A stretch of DNA of 26,031 bases from assembly GCA_003483345.1 (NCBI GenBank), contig DMWH01000231.1:1644-27674 (forward strand). The letters run 5' to 3'. Of this stretch, positions 1 to 8,584 are shown piece after piece. The notes beneath the pieces are model-generated. The model saw nothing but the letters and a program-made list of their open reading frames with translations, did no database searches and had not been told where the DNA came from. Every line of letters starts with the position of its first letter. Position 1 is the stretch's first letter. Origin of the DNA: Clostridiales bacterium (GTDB lineage: Bacteria > Bacillota > Clostridia > Tissierellales > Sedimentibacteraceae). The translations under genes and the position numbers were made by a program.

Positions 1-312
1 AGCGATAAATTAAAAAGAGGAAGGCATACGACCAGGCATGCGGAAATATTTAAATTAGGCTTTGGCGGGTATGCGGTTGATACGCCGGGTTTCAGTTCCT
101 TCGAATTGGAAGGAATTGATGAGTATTCTCTAAAAAGTTATTATCCAGAAATAGTAAAATATGATGATGGCTGTAAATTTTTAGACTGCCTCCATTACAA
201 AGAGCCCGGTTGTGTGATAAAAGAAGCCGTTAATAGTGATTTAATCAGCAGAGTAAGGTATAATAACTATATAAAGCTTTTGGAGCAAATAAAAGAAAGT
301 AAGCCTTATTAA
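1..312 (+). CDS. rsgA: Ribosome small subunit biogenesis GTPase RsgA, 3' end only
   Basis: The 5' part lies outside the window; frame 1 is open from base 1 to the TAA at 310-312 and gives about 103 residues. The visible part starts at the switch region (KRGRHTTRH), passes the G3 motif DTPGFSSF, and ends with the zinc-binding C-terminal domain (CKFLDCLHYKEPGC, with C-x4-C-x-H-x5-C spacing). This order, with G3 followed by a C-terminal zinc knuckle, is that of the circularly permuted RsgA/YjeQ GTPases, which act in late 30S subunit maturation. rpe follows 9 nt later, as in the rsgA-rpe-thiN cluster of many Firmicutes, so one transcript is likely. An internal ATG at 106 is not a real start, because conserved sequence continues upstream of it. 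Identification is secure; only the truncation limits it. Confidence 0.95.
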   Translation, partial: SDKLKRGRHTTRHAEIFKLGFGGYAVDTPGFSSFELEGIDEYSLKSYYPEIVKYDDGCKFLDCLHYKEPGCVIKEAVNSDLISRVRYNNYIKLLEQIKESKPY

Positions 313-321
313 GGAGGAAGT

Positions 322-978
322 ATGAAAAATAAATTAGCCCCTTCAATTTTGTCTGCCGACTTTTCTAATCTAGGAGAAGCCGTAAAACTTGTGGAAGAAG
401 GGGGAGCAGATTACATACATATAGATGTAATGGATGGTCATTACGTTCCCAACATTACAATAGGGCCGGCAGTTGTAAAAGATTTAAGAAAAACAACATC
501 TCTCATATTTGATGTGCATCTTATGATTGAGAATCCGGATAATTTTATCGAGCACTTTTATAAAGCAGGAGCAGATATAATTACCGTGCATCAGGAAGCA
601 ACCGTACATCTTCACAGAACTATCCAGAAAATAAAATCATACGGCTTAAAAGCAGGAGTATCATTAAATCCGGCAACACCCATATCTGTTTTAAATGAAA
701 TTATTAAAGATGTGGATATGGTTTTGCTGATGAGCGTAAACCCGGGTTTTGGAGGACAAAGTCTGATAGAAAATGTCAAGTATAAATTTTATGATTTAAA
801 GCAATTATTAAATAAATATAATTTAGATATTGATATTGAAATTGACGGAGGCGTGAATTATTCAAATTTAAAGGAAATTTTAAGCTGGGGTGCAAATGTT
901 ATAGTTGCAGGCTCTGCAATTTACCATGCAGAGGATATTGTTTTGGAAACAAAGAAATTTAAGGAAATCATGTCATGA
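322..978 (+). CDS. rpe: Ribulose-phosphate 3-epimerase
   Basis: This 218-residue protein has normal family length. It interconverts D-ribulose 5-phosphate and D-xylulose 5-phosphate in the cytosolic pentose phosphate pathway. The TIM-barrel signatures appear in order: APSILSADF (residues 6-14), HIDVMDGHYVPN (33-44) with metal-binding His and Asp, DVHLM (64-68), VNPGFGGQ (about 139-146), EIDGGVN (about 173-179) with the second catalytic Asp, and the phosphate-binding AGSAIY near 196-201. The start at 322 follows AAGGAGG at a good distance. The gene sits 9 nt after rsgA, and its stop overlaps the thiN start as ATGA, so translational coupling is likely. I see no promoter directly upstream. Confidence 0.97.
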   Translation: MKNKLAPSILSADFSNLGEAVKLVEEGGADYIHIDVMDGHYVPNITIGPAVVKDLRKTTSLIFDVHLMIENPDNFIEHFYKAGADIITVHQEATVHLHRTIQKIKSYGLKAGVSLNPATPISVLNEIIKDVDMVLLMSVNPGFGGQSLIENVKYKFYDLKQLLNKYNLDIDIEIDGGVNYSNLKEILSWGANVIVAGSAIYHAEDIVLETKKFKEIMS

Positions 979-1610
979 AAACAGCGCTGATTGTCGGAAA
1001 CGGAGATGAAACCGCCAAAAGAATAATTGAAAATATTAAGTATGATTATTTGATATGTGCGGATGGAGGGCTTGAAAAAGTTTCAAATTACGGAATAATT
1101 CCAGATATAATAATCGGTGATTTTGATTCGGTAGCTAGTAATGTTCTGAAACAATATGAAAACAGAATACCTATTGAAAAATTTCCTTCCGAAAAGGATT
1201 TTACAGACATGGAATTAGCTGTTGAACTGGCTGTTTCCAAAGGATACAAAAATATAATACTCACGGGAGCTTCCGGGTCAAGATTAGACCATACCTTGGG
1301 CAACATTTTGCTTATGGAGAAATACTTCAAAGATGGAGTTAATATTTCAATAATTGATAACAATAATGAAATGAAAATTATTTCCGATAATTCGGAGCTG
1401 TTTATAGAATACAAAGAAGGTTATTTTATATCGATAATCCCCATAACAGATAGTATTCAGGGACTATGTTTGGAAGGATTCAAATATAATCTTGACAATG
1501 TTGATGTTGAAAGAGGCTCGACTCTTTGTATCAGCAATCAAATAAAAGATAATAAGGGAAAAATTACGTTAAAAAAAGGAAGAGCTATAGTAATTATATC
1601 TAAAGATTAA
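975..1610 (+). CDS. thiN: Thiamine pyrophosphokinase
   Basis: This 211-residue protein transfers pyrophosphate from ATP to thiamine to make the cofactor thiamine diphosphate. The ThiN/TPK motifs are visible: ADGG (residues 29-32), IIGDFDS (46-52), the KDFTD metal-binding segment (74-78) and [10 protein letters not shown] (97-106). The C-terminal third is the beta-rich thiamine-binding domain, which is poorly conserved. The gene overlaps rpe by 4 nt (ATGA). In Bacillus and many clostridia thiN follows rpe in this way. No TPP riboswitch precedes it and there is no room for one. The short sporulation gene spoVM, often next in Bacillus, is not seen here; asnS follows instead after an 11-nt gap. 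Confidence 0.95.
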   Translation: MKTALIVGNGDETAKRIIENIKYDYLICADGGLEKVSNYGIIPDIIIGDFDSVASNVLKQYENRIPIEKFPSEKDFTDMELAVELAVSKGYKNIILTGASGSRLDHTLGNILLMEKYFKDGVNISIIDNNNEMKIISDNSELFIEYKEGYFISIIPITDSIQGLCLEGFKYNLDNVDVERGSTLCISNQIKDNKGKITLKKGRAIVIISKD

Positions 1611-1621
1611 CAGGAGGGTTC

Positions 1622-3004
1622 ATGAAAACAACGGATATAAAAGATATATTCTTATCGCCGGAAAATTACAAAGAAGTCCGTATAGAGGGCTGGATAAGAA
1701 CAATAAGAGATTCTAAAAATTTTGGATTCATAGAATTAAATGACGGAACATTTCTTAAAAATGTGCAGGTTGTTTTTGAAAACAACTTGAGTAATTTTGA
1801 AGAAATTAAAAAATTTTCAACAGGCAGTGCCATTACGGTAAGAGGAAACATAGTTTTAACTCCCGAAGCAAAGCAGCCTTTTGAAATTAAAGCAACAGAA
1901 ATAGCCTTGGAAGCACCGTCAGATTCAAGCTATCCTTTGCAAAAGAAAAGACATTCAATGGAATATTTAAGGACAATTGCGCATTTAAGACCCCGCACCA
2001 ACACTTTTTCCGCAGTTTTTCGTGTAAGGAGCTTAGCTGCTTATGCCATACATAAATTTTTTACCGAAAGGGGATTTATTTATGCGCATCCGCCGATAAT
2101 TACTGCTTCAGATGCAGAAGGTGCAGGTGAAATGTTCAGAGTTACCACACTGGATTTGGATAATATTGAAAAGGTTGACGGAAAAACGGACTATTCAAAG
2201 GACTTTTTCGGAAGGTCTGCAAATCTTACGGTAAGCGGGCAATTAGAAGCTGAAATTTTTGCTTTGGCATTTAAGAAAACTTATACTTTTGGACCTACAT
2301 TCAGAGCCGAAAATTCAAATACTGCAAGGCATGCCGCAGAATTTTGGATGATAGAGCCTGAAATTGCTTTTGCCGACATAAATGATAATATGGATTTGGC
2401 AGAAGATATGGTTAAGTATGTCGTAAATTATGTCATGGAAAATGCCAAAGAAGAACTGGAGTTTTTCAATAACTTTGTGGAAAAAGGGCTTTTAGAAAAA
2501 CTTGATAATGTGGTAAATTCAGAGTTTGGAAGAATATCATACACAGAAGCAATAGATATATTGATGAAAAACAATGATAATTTCGAATATAAGGTTAAAT
2601 GGGGAACAGATATACAGACTGAGCATGAAAGATATTTGTCGGAAAAAATATTTAAAAAGCCTGTATTTGCAGTTAATTATCCTAAGGAAATAAAGGCATT
2701 TTATATGCGGATGAATGAAGATAATAAAACAGTGGCAGCAATGGACTTATTGGTTCCCGGAATAGGTGAGTTGATAGGCGGCAGCCAAAGAGAAGAAAGA
2801 CTTGAATTTCTTGAAAAGCGAATGGATGAAATGGGAGTTCCAAAAGATAATATGTGGTGGTACTTGGAATTAAGGAAGTACGGCGGTGTGAAACACTCAG
2901 GTTTCGGACTTGGTTTTGAAAGACTTATTATGTATTTAACAGGCATGAGCAACATAAGGGATGTAATTCCGTTCCCAAGAACCCCTAAAAATGCAGATTT
3001 TTAA
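1622..3004 (+). CDS. asnS: Asparagine--tRNA ligase
   Basis: This class IIb aminoacyl-tRNA synthetase of 460 residues charges tRNA-Asn with asparagine. An N-terminal OB-fold anticodon-binding domain (about residues 15-105, with [25 protein letters not shown] sequence) precedes the catalytic core. Motif 2 reads [20 protein letters not shown] and motif 3 reads [15 protein letters not shown] followed by [11 protein letters not shown], which distinguishes AsnRS from AspRS. The start follows CAGGAGG by a normal gap. Despite being an aminoacyl-tRNA synthetase gene it has no T-box leader, since only 11 nt separate it from thiN. It probably belongs to the rsgA-rpe-thiN transcript, which ends at the terminator just downstream. 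Confidence 0.97.
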   Translation: MKTTDIKDIFLSPENYKEVRIEGWIRTIRDSKNFGFIELNDGTFLKNVQVVFENNLSNFEEIKKFSTGSAITVRGNIVLTPEAKQPFEIKATEIALEAPSDSSYPLQKKRHSMEYLRTIAHLRPRTNTFSAVFRVRSLAAYAIHKFFTERGFIYAHPPIITASDAEGAGEMFRVTTLDLDNIEKVDGKTDYSKDFFGRSANLTVSGQLEAEIFALAFKKTYTFGPTFRAENSNTARHAAEFWMIEPEIAFADINDNMDLAEDMVKYVVNYVMENAKEELEFFNNFVEKGLLEKLDNVVNSEFGRISYTEAIDILMKNNDNFEYKVKWGTDIQTEHERYLSEKIFKKPVFAVNYPKEIKAFYMRMNEDNKTVAAMDLLVPGIGELIGGSQREERLEFLEKRMDEMGVPKDNMWWYLELRKYGGVKHSGFGLGFERLIMYLTGMSNIRDVIPFPRTPKNADF

Positions 3005-3013
3005 GGTATAGGT

Positions 3014-3048
3014 AAGATACAAAGAAAATTTCTTTGTATCTTTTTTTT
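3014..3048 (+). terminator. Intrinsic terminator after asnS
   Basis: The 11-bp perfect arms AAGATACAAAG (3014-3024) and CTTTGTATCTT (3032-3042) enclose a 7-nt AT loop and are followed by a T run to 3048. It lies 10 nt after the asnS stop and closes the rsgA-rpe-thiN-asnS block. Confidence 0.93.
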
Positions 3049-3105
3049 ATGCTTGAATAGAATGTAATAATAGTAGAGCTCTACATAAATTCTAAGGGGG
3101 ATATT

Positions 3106-3303
3106 ATGAATTACTTTAAGCATAAAAAGAAATGCAGTCCTGCAAATAAACCATCATTTTTTAAATTCACCGAAATATTAGGCCTTATGATTGCAACCAT
3201 AGGAGCAATTATTATAGTTCAAATGCTTCCTGTTAAAGTATGGTTGTTTGTGTTAGGAATATTATTGATAATTTTGGGTTGCACATTATTCAGGCTGTTA
3301 TAG
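3106..3303 (+). CDS. Small two-helix membrane protein, unknown function
   Basis: The frame encodes 65 residues and begins at an ATG preceded by AAGGGGG (about 3094-3100). The N-terminus is basic and polar (MNYFKHKKKCSPANK). Two strongly hydrophobic stretches follow, about residues 23-41 and 45-64, separated by PVKVW, so a helical hairpin in the membrane with a cytoplasmic basic tail is likely. It stands alone between the asnS terminator and the minus-strand rpmB terminator. The last base of its TAG stop is also the first base of the GGTATGGGG hairpin repeat, so the repeat abuts the gene exactly. I do not recognise the family. A clear promoter is not visible upstream; TTGAAT at 3053-3058 has no good -10 at the right distance. 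Confidence 0.65.
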   Translation: MNYFKHKKKCSPANKPSFFKFTEILGLMIATIGAIIIVQMLPVKVWLFVLGILLIILGCTLFRLL

Positions 3304-3376
3304 GTATGGGGACACACCTCTAATAGATGGACAGTCTCCGGGGGAATGAGGAATGTCCCCAATTTGGTGGGGACAC
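3303..3376 (+). repeat. GGTATGGGGACACACC hairpin repeat, copy 1, with an extra half-site
   Basis: The core, 3303-3360, is 58 bp and matches the second copy at 10983-11040 in both arms. The left arm GGGGACA-CA-CCTC (3308-3320) pairs with the right arm GAGG-AA-TGTCCCC (3348-3360): 7 bp, a 2x2 internal loop, then 4 bp, around a 27-nt centre. A further GGGGACAC at 3369-3376 can also pair with TGTCCCC (3354-3360) across an 8-nt loop, giving two mutually exclusive hairpins. This looks like a small non-coding dispersed palindrome (REP-like). Confidence 0.8.
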
Positions 3377-3403
3377 AAAAAAATAATGGCGTTGGCCACT
3401 ATT
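3377..3403 (-). terminator. Intrinsic terminator of rpmB (minus strand)
   Basis: Read on the minus strand, AATAGTGGC (3403-3395) pairs with GCCATTATT (3390-3382) across the loop CAAC, giving 9 bp with one G-U pair. A T run follows (A run 3377-3381 on the plus strand). It lies 17 nt past the rpmB stop and directly abuts the hairpin repeat on its other side. Confidence 0.88.
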
Positions 3404-3419
3404 TTAATGATAGATGTGC

Positions 3420-3611
3420 TTAATTTGCACGTTGTATTTTTCCTGCTCTAATACATCTTGTACAAACTGTTTTTCTTAAAGCTCTTCCGTCTTCCATAAC
3501 CGTGATAGTTCTTACGTTCGGTTTCCATGTTCTGTTTATTTTTCTATCGGAATGCGTTATGCTGTGTCCTGATATAGTTCCTTTTCCGCATACTTCACAA
3601 AACTTTGCCAT
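3420..3611 (-). CDS. rpmB: Large ribosomal subunit protein bL28 (zinc-ribbon form)
   Basis: This 63-residue protein begins MAKFCEVCGKG, the normal bL28 N-terminus. The frame can be extended five codons to an ATG at 3626, but the MAK start at 3611 is chosen because GGGAGGTGG (minus strand, about 3625-3617) sits just before it and the extension would consist of that ribosome binding site. Two CxxC pairs, C5/C8 and C50/C53 (CTRC), mark the zinc-binding C+ paralogue; some bacteria also carry a C- form. The gene points away from yloU, as in many Firmicutes. A minus-strand TATAAT lies at 3658-3653 (plus-strand coordinates), but its -35 is poor. Confidence 0.95.
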   Translation of the reverse strand: MAKFCEVCGKGTISGHSITHSDRKINRTWKPNVRTITVMEDGRALRKTVCTRCIRAGKIQRAN

Positions 3612-3657
3612 AATTCCACCTCCCATTTATATTAACGTATACATCATTATTTATTAT

Positions 3658-3721
3658 ATAAGTTACTGACACACACAGTGTTATCCTTAGCGAAGCAATA
3701 TTTCGTAAGAGCGTAACTTAT
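3658..3721. repeat. 64-bp imperfect palindrome in the rpmB-yloU intergenic region
   Basis: The outer arms ATAAGTTAC (3658-3666) and GTAACTTAT (3713-3721) are perfect 9-bp inverted repeats. Inside them CTTAGCGAA (3686-3694) pairs with TTCGTAAG (3702-3709), giving 8 bp with one bulged G and a 7-nt loop. The remaining left-hand part (ACACACACAGTGT-like) can form a small extra hairpin. There is no coding potential and no T run. It could be a structured 5' leader, a DNA palindrome or a relic element; the sequence alone does not decide. Confidence 0.5.
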
Positions 3722-3756
3722 TTGAACTTCATCATTCTAACATTAAAAATTAAATA

Positions 3757-3785
3757 TTGCAATATTAATTTTAAATTAGTATAAT
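3757..3785 (+). promoter_or_regulatory. Predicted sigma-A promoter for the yloU-fakA block
   Basis: TTGCAA (3757-3762) and TATAAT (3780-3785) are separated by exactly 17 bp. They lie 118 nt upstream of the yloU start, leaving a leader of roughly 110 nt that is AT-rich with no obvious structure. This is the best promoter match in the divergent region. Confidence 0.6.
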
Positions 3786-3902
3786 GAATAGTGCTACTTT
3801 AGAAGCAGAAATTTATTCAGGAATCAAGTAAATTATATTATAATTGTAAATTCATGTTAATAAGGTTATAATGATAAATAAAGTATTAAATAGGAGGTTA
3901 GT

Positions 3903-4262
3903 ATGTCAGTTAAGATAATTAACGAAAATGGAAGTATATATGTTGATGACCAGGCCTTAGCTGCAATTGCAGGATTAGCTGCAATGGAGTGTTATGGTGT
4001 TGTGGGCATGGCTTCCAGAAATGCAACTCAAGGTTTTTTTGAGCTGCTGAAAAGAGAGCAGTTAACCAAAGGGATAAAAGTTACATCAACCGAAGAAGAT
4101 AAAATAAATATAGATTTATATATAGTATTGCAATATGGAGTAAAAATATCCGTTGTAGCAGAAAATGTAATTTCCAGAATTAAGTACAGCGTTGAAACTT
4201 TTTCGGGAGTAAGCGTTGAAAATGTTAATATTTTTGTGCAGGGTGTAAGGGTGCAAAAGTAA
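3903..4262 (+). CDS. yloU: Asp23/Gls24 family envelope stress response protein
   Basis: This 119-residue protein belongs to the Asp23 (DUF322) family: an N-terminal beta strand (GSIYVDDQALAAIAGLAAMECYGVVGMA), a central amphipathic segment and a C-terminal VENVNIFVQGV strand. Family members are small cytosolic or membrane-associated proteins linked to cell-envelope homeostasis. Their biochemical role is not settled. The start follows TAGGAGG with standard spacing. fakA begins 13 nt downstream, the conserved yloU-yloV order known from Bacillus, so co-transcription from the promoter at 3757-3785 is likely. Family assignment is firm; function is not. Confidence 0.92.
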   Translation: MSVKIINENGSIYVDDQALAAIAGLAAMECYGVVGMASRNATQGFFELLKREQLTKGIKVTSTEEDKINIDLYIVLQYGVKISVVAENVISRIKYSVETFSGVSVENVNIFVQGVRVQK

Positions 4263-4275
4263 TCAGGAGGCTAAA

Positions 4276-5895
4276 ATGTTAATTAAGTACATAGATAATG
4301 TCAAATTCAAAAAGATGCTTTTGGGGGCTGCCGTTAACCTTGAAAACAATAAAACAATTGTGGATTCTCTAAATGTATTTCCTGTTCCCGACGGAGATAC
4401 CGGTACGAATATGAATCTTACTTTGCAGGCAGCTATAAAGGAAATAAACAATCTTTCAGAAAGCACAATTACATCTCTTGCAAGTGCGGCAGCTAACGGC
4501 TCACTTATGGGAGCAAGAGGAAACTCCGGAGTAATATTGTCTCAATTGTTAAGAGGAATGTCAAAAGCACTTAAGGGTCTTAATCATATAGATTGCAAAA
4601 TAATAGCAGAATCCCTTAAATCAGCCTCAGATACTGCTTATAAAGCGGTAATGAAGCCCGTTGAGGGAACAATGCTTACGGTTGCAAGGGAAACGGCAGA
4701 AAAAGCAATGGCAACTTATACAGATTATGAAGACGTAATAGAATTTATAGAAAGTCTTATTCAGCAAGCAAAAGATACTTTAAATCGCACTCCTGAAATG
4801 CTTAATGTTTTAAAACAGGCAGATGTTGTGGATGCGGGCGGAAAAGGATTAATATATCTTATGGAAGGCGCACTTGCGGCACTAAAAGGAGTAGAAATCA
4901 AACAGGAGATAACAGAGCAGGCCGTGATTGATACAGAAGTTGAATTAGATGAATTTACGAGCGAAGATGAAATTATATTTGCATATTGCACTGAATTTTT
5001 GATTAAAAATCCCATAAAGACGGCAGAGGAATTTTTAACAAGAATTTATGACAAGGGTGATTCCATAGTTTGCGCCGGCAATGAAAATGTAATAAAAATT
5101 CACATACACACCAACAACCCAGGCCAAATATTGGCTATGGCAGTTAAATTCGGTGAGCTTTCAAACATTAAAATTGACAACATGAAGGAGCAATTTAGGG
5201 AAAGACTTAAGGAAAATCACAAAAATAATCAGAAAAAAAAGAAATACGGTTTTGTTTCCATAGGCGTAGGAAAGGGAATAGAAAAAGTATTTACTGATTT
5301 AAATGTAGATGTGTTTTTGTCCGGCGGACAAACAATGAATCCAAGCACGGAAGATATATTGGAAGCAGCAAACGACATAAATGCAGAGCACATTATAATA
5401 TTACCCAATAATTCCAATATAATATTAGCTGCAACACAAGCAAAGAAAATTTCGGACAAAAATTTATATGTGGTGCCAAGCAAGACTATACCCCAAGGTA
5501 TAGCAGCTCTTATTGCATTTAAAGAAGACAGTGATATAGACGAGAATATTGAAGCCATGTCACAGGCGGTAAAGGAAGTAAAAACAGGGCTTGTAACTTA
5601 TGCTGTAAGGGATACTGTATTTAATGATTTAGAAATTAAAAAAGACCAAATTATTGCTATTTATGAAGGCGATATAACAAATCACGGAGAAAATCCGGAA
5701 GACGAAGCAGTTGAATTAATAAATAAAATGGTTGACGAAGACAGTTTTTTAGTTACCGTATTTTACGGAGATAATGTCGATGCAAAAACTGCAGAAAGTA
5801 TTAAACCAAGGATTGAAGAGATTGCAGAAGACTGCGATATTGAAATAATATACGGAGGTCAGCCTCTTTATTACTATATAATCTCGGTAGAATAA
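4276..5895 (+). CDS. fakA: Fatty acid kinase catalytic subunit FakA (DAK/DegV-associated, YloV)
   Basis: This protein has 539 residues, close to the usual 540-560. The N-terminal DhaL-type nucleotide-binding domain (about 1-200) carries FPVPDGDTGTNM (residues 35-46), whose Asp residues bind Mg-ATP in the dihydroxyacetone kinase fold, and MGARGNSGVILSQLLRGM (about 78-95). A middle domain and a C-terminal fold (about 310-539) ending IIYGGQPLYYYIISVE follow. FakA phosphorylates fatty acids carried by FakB (DegV-like) proteins, feeding exogenous acids into phospholipids; no fakB is in this window. The start follows CAGGAGG. It pairs with yloU as in most Firmicutes. The family was long annotated only as a DAK2-domain protein. 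Confidence 0.93.
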   Translation: MLIKYIDNVKFKKMLLGAAVNLENNKTIVDSLNVFPVPDGDTGTNMNLTLQAAIKEINNLSESTITSLASAAANGSLMGARGNSGVILSQLLRGMSKALKGLNHIDCKIIAESLKSASDTAYKAVMKPVEGTMLTVARETAEKAMATYTDYEDVIEFIESLIQQAKDTLNRTPEMLNVLKQADVVDAGGKGLIYLMEGALAALKGVEIKQEITEQAVIDTEVELDEFTSEDEIIFAYCTEFLIKNPIKTAEEFLTRIYDKGDSIVCAGNENVIKIHIHTNNPGQILAMAVKFGELSNIKIDNMKEQFRERLKENHKNNQKKKKYGFVSIGVGKGIEKVFTDLNVDVFLSGGQTMNPSTEDILEAANDINAEHIIILPNNSNIILAATQAKKISDKNLYVVPSKTIPQGIAALIAFKEDSDIDENIEAMSQAVKEVKTGLVTYAVRDTVFNDLEIKKDQIIAIYEGDITNHGENPEDEAVELINKMVDEDSFLVTVFYGDNVDAKTAESIKPRIEEIAEDCDIEIIYGGQPLYYYIISVE

Positions 5896-5938
5896 CAAAA
5901 CAAGGCAGGCAGACTTCTATAACATGTAGTGGTGAAAA

Positions 5939-7993
5939 ATGTTAGATGCAGATATTCAATATTTAAAGGGAGTAGGGCCGAACAGGGCTTTAAAATTGCA
6001 CAAATTAGACATATTTACAGTGAGCGATTTATTAAATTATTTTCCCGTTAAATATGAAGACAGGAGAACAGTTAAAAATATAAATGAAATATGTGAGCAG
6101 GGTAAATATCTGTTAAAAGTCAGGATTTTTGAAAAACCCAAATATTCAAGAATCAAAAAGAATATGTCAATAATTAAAGCTATATGTAAGGATGATACGG
6201 GTTTTATCACCCTTACATTTTTCAATCAGGACTTTTTAAAGGATAAGCTGATTGTTGGCGAATACTACTATGTTTTTGGAAATGTAAAAATTGCCTATGG
6301 CAAATTAGAATCTACAAATCCTGAAATCGAATTTATTAATAAAGACTGGAAGGCAGGAAAAATAATGCCTGTTTACGGTCTTACATACGGATTGTCAAAT
6401 AATGAAATTACAAAGTTAGTAAAGACTGCCTTAGAAACATACTATGATGAAATTCAAAATGTCTTGCCTGACGAAATAATAAAGAAATATGGGCTTATTT
6501 CAAAAAAAGCTGCAGTAAAAGCTCTTCATTTTCCAAGCGACAATAAGAAATATACATTGGCAAAGAGAACTATTGCCTTTGAAAAATTATTGATAATGCA
6601 GCTTGGTCTTTTTACTATAAAGAATAATTTAACCAATGAATTAAATGAAATTGTATTAAGAAACACAGAGCTGTCAGAAAAACTATTGAGCTCCATACCT
6701 TACAAGCTTACTAAGGCACAGCTTAAAGTTATTGAGGAAATAAAAGAAGATTTGAAAAGTCAAAAAACAATGAACAGACTTGTTCAGGGAGATGTCGGCT
6801 CCGGAAAGACCGTGGTAGCTGTTTATGCAATGCTAATGGCAGCCGGCTCGGGATATCAGTCATCCATGATGGCTCCAACCGAAGTATTAGCCCTGCAGCA
6901 CTATGATACAATTAAAGAGTATATAAAAATGGCAGATTTGGATGTTAAGGCAGAAATTTTAACAGGTTCAACAAAGCCAAAAGAAAAACAAGAAATTCTT
7001 GATAAACTCAAAGGCGGAGAAATCGATATTATAGTTGGAACCCATGCTCTTATCGAAGAAAATGTGGAGTTTAAAAATATAGGGCTTGTGGTTACCGACG
7101 AACAGCATCGCTTTGGGGTAAGGCAAAGAGCAAGGCTGTCAAATAAGGGGAAAAACCCGCATATTCTTATTATGACAGCGACACCTATTCCAAGAACCTT
7201 GGCTTTGATGATTTATGGTGATTTGGATATTTCATTGATAGACGAAATGCCTCCGGGAAGACAAAAAGTAATTACTTCTATCATAAGCGAAAAGGAAAAG
7301 ACAAAAGCATATGATTTTATTAAAAGTCAAGTTGACAGCGGCAGGCAGGCATATATTGTGGCACCCTTGGTTGATGAATCCGAAAATTTAGATTTGAATT
7401 CCGCTGTTGAAATATATAAAGAATTAAGCACCTCACATTTTTCAGGGTACAAATTAGGTCTTTTGCACGGTAAAATGAGCAATAGTGAAAAAGAAGAAAT
7501 CATAAATAAATTTTATAGGGGAAAAATAAATGTGCTTATCTCTACCACCGTTGTCGAAGTTGGCGTAAATGTTCCAAATGCAGTTGTTATGCTTATTTTA
7601 AATGCTGAGAGGTTTGGCCTTGCACAGCTTCATCAGCTAAGAGGCAGAGTCGGAAGAGGTAAATGCCAGTCATATTGTATATTGGTTAATGAAAGTAAGA
7701 GTAAAAAATCAAAAGATAGAATGAATATTTTAAAAAGAACAGACAACGGGTTTATAATAGCGGAAGAAGATTTAAAAATAAGAGGACCCGGAGATTTTTT
7801 CGGAATAAGACAGCATGGATTATCAAAATTGGAAATTCAAAATATAGTGAATAATGTTGAAACAGTACAGGAAGTCCAACTTTTATCAAAAAGAATTTTA
7901 TCGGAAAACCCATATTTAAAAGGTTCTGATTATCAAAATTTAAAAATGGAAATTATGAATCTGTTTAAAGACGAAACAATTGTATTTAATTGA
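5939..7993 (+). CDS. recG: ATP-dependent DNA helicase RecG
   Basis: This 684-residue protein is of normal length for RecG, the branched-DNA translocase that regresses stalled forks and processes recombination intermediates. The N-terminal wedge domain (about 1-150) begins with a helix-hairpin-helix-like YLKGVGPNRALKLHKL and includes an OB fold. SF2 helicase motifs follow: Walker A GDVGSGKT (284-291), DEQH (387-390), TATPIPRTLAL and QLRGRVGRG. The C-terminal IRGPGDFFGIRQHG segment is typical of RecG. The ribosome binding site (GTGGTGAAAA) is weak compared with neighbours, and 43 nt separate it from fakA, so some independent control is possible. rsmD follows 27 nt later. Confidence 0.97.
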   Translation: MLDADIQYLKGVGPNRALKLHKLDIFTVSDLLNYFPVKYEDRRTVKNINEICEQGKYLLKVRIFEKPKYSRIKKNMSIIKAICKDDTGFITLTFFNQDFLKDKLIVGEYYYVFGNVKIAYGKLESTNPEIEFINKDWKAGKIMPVYGLTYGLSNNEITKLVKTALETYYDEIQNVLPDEIIKKYGLISKKAAVKALHFPSDNKKYTLAKRTIAFEKLLIMQLGLFTIKNNLTNELNEIVLRNTELSEKLLSSIPYKLTKAQLKVIEEIKEDLKSQKTMNRLVQGDVGSGKTVVAVYAMLMAAGSGYQSSMMAPTEVLALQHYDTIKEYIKMADLDVKAEILTGSTKPKEKQEILDKLKGGEIDIIVGTHALIEENVEFKNIGLVVTDEQHRFGVRQRARLSNKGKNPHILIMTATPIPRTLALMIYGDLDISLIDEMPPGRQKVITSIISEKEKTKAYDFIKSQVDSGRQAYIVAPLVDESENLDLNSAVEIYKELSTSHFSGYKLGLLHGKMSNSEKEEIINKFYRGKINVLISTTVVEVGVNVPNAVVMLILNAERFGLAQLHQLRGRVGRGKCQSYCILVNESKSKKSKDRMNILKRTDNGFIIAEEDLKIRGPGDFFGIRQHGLSKLEIQNIVNNVETVQEVQLLSKRILSENPYLKGSDYQNLKMEIMNLFKDETIVFN

Positions 7994-8020
7994 TAAATAA
8001 TATATTAACAAGAGGTTCTA

Positions 8021-8584
8021 ATGAGAATAATATCCGGAACAAATAAAGGCAAGAAATTGTATGCTCCTGAAGGGAAAAGTGTAAGACCTACCGGTGATAA
8101 AATCAAAGAGGCGATTTTTAATATAATCGGGTCAATCGATGAAGAGTCGACTGTATTAGAATTGTTTGCAGGCTCAGGAAGCATAGGCATCGAATTTTTG
8201 GCAAGAGGAGCAAAACACTGTACATTTGTTGATATATCTCGTAAAAGTCTTAATTATGTGAAAAAGAATTTGGAATTATGTAATTTTAGCGAAAAAGCTA
8301 AAATTATATCCTCTGATTATGAAAAAGCAATAATAAATTTATCTAAGGACAATGAAAAATTTGACTATATTTTTGCAGACCCGCCATACGAGTTAAACAT
8401 AAGCAATAAAATATTAAATAAAATTGTTGAATATGGTATATTAAAAAGCGACGGACTCCTTATTATTGAAAGCGACAAATCCGAAAAAGTAATTGATAAT
8501 GAAGTTGCAAATATGATAGAATATAAAGAGAAAATATATGGAAGGACTAAAATCAGCATAATCAAATATTTGGAGGAACAATGA
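8021..8584 (+). CDS. rsmD: 16S rRNA (guanine(966)-N(2))-methyltransferase RsmD
   Basis: This 187-residue class I SAM-dependent methyltransferase begins MRIISGTNKGKKLYAP and has the RPTGDKIKEAIFNII segment typical of RsmD. The SAM-binding motif LELFAGSGSIGIE is at 46-58 and the catalytic DPPY at 120-123. It methylates N2 of a guanine in helix 31 of 16S rRNA near the P site. The start follows AAGAGG. Its TGA stop overlaps the coaD start as ATGA, the conserved rsmD-coaD pairing, so coupled translation is expected. Confidence 0.95.
   Translation: MRIISGTNKGKKLYAPEGKSVRPTGDKIKEAIFNIIGSIDEESTVLELFAGSGSIGIEFLARGAKHCTFVDISRKSLNYVKKNLELCNFSEKAKIISSDYEKAIINLSKDNEKFDYIFADPPYELNISNKILNKIVEYGILKSDGLLIIESDKSEKVIDNEVANMIEYKEKIYGRTKISIIKYLEEQ

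Noticed and set aside
1611..1621. T-box or TPP riboswitch for asnS or thiN
   Set aside because: The gaps are 11 nt or negative, leaving no space for such leaders.
3612..3626. Five-codon N-terminal extension of bL28
   Set aside because: The extension is encoded by the ribosome binding site itself (GGGAGGTGG); all bL28 proteins I know start at MAK.
3627..3902. spoVM or another small gene in the rpmB-yloU gap
   Set aside because: spoVM lies in this neighbourhood in Bacillus, but I found no 26-codon amphipathic frame with a ribosome binding site here or after thiN.
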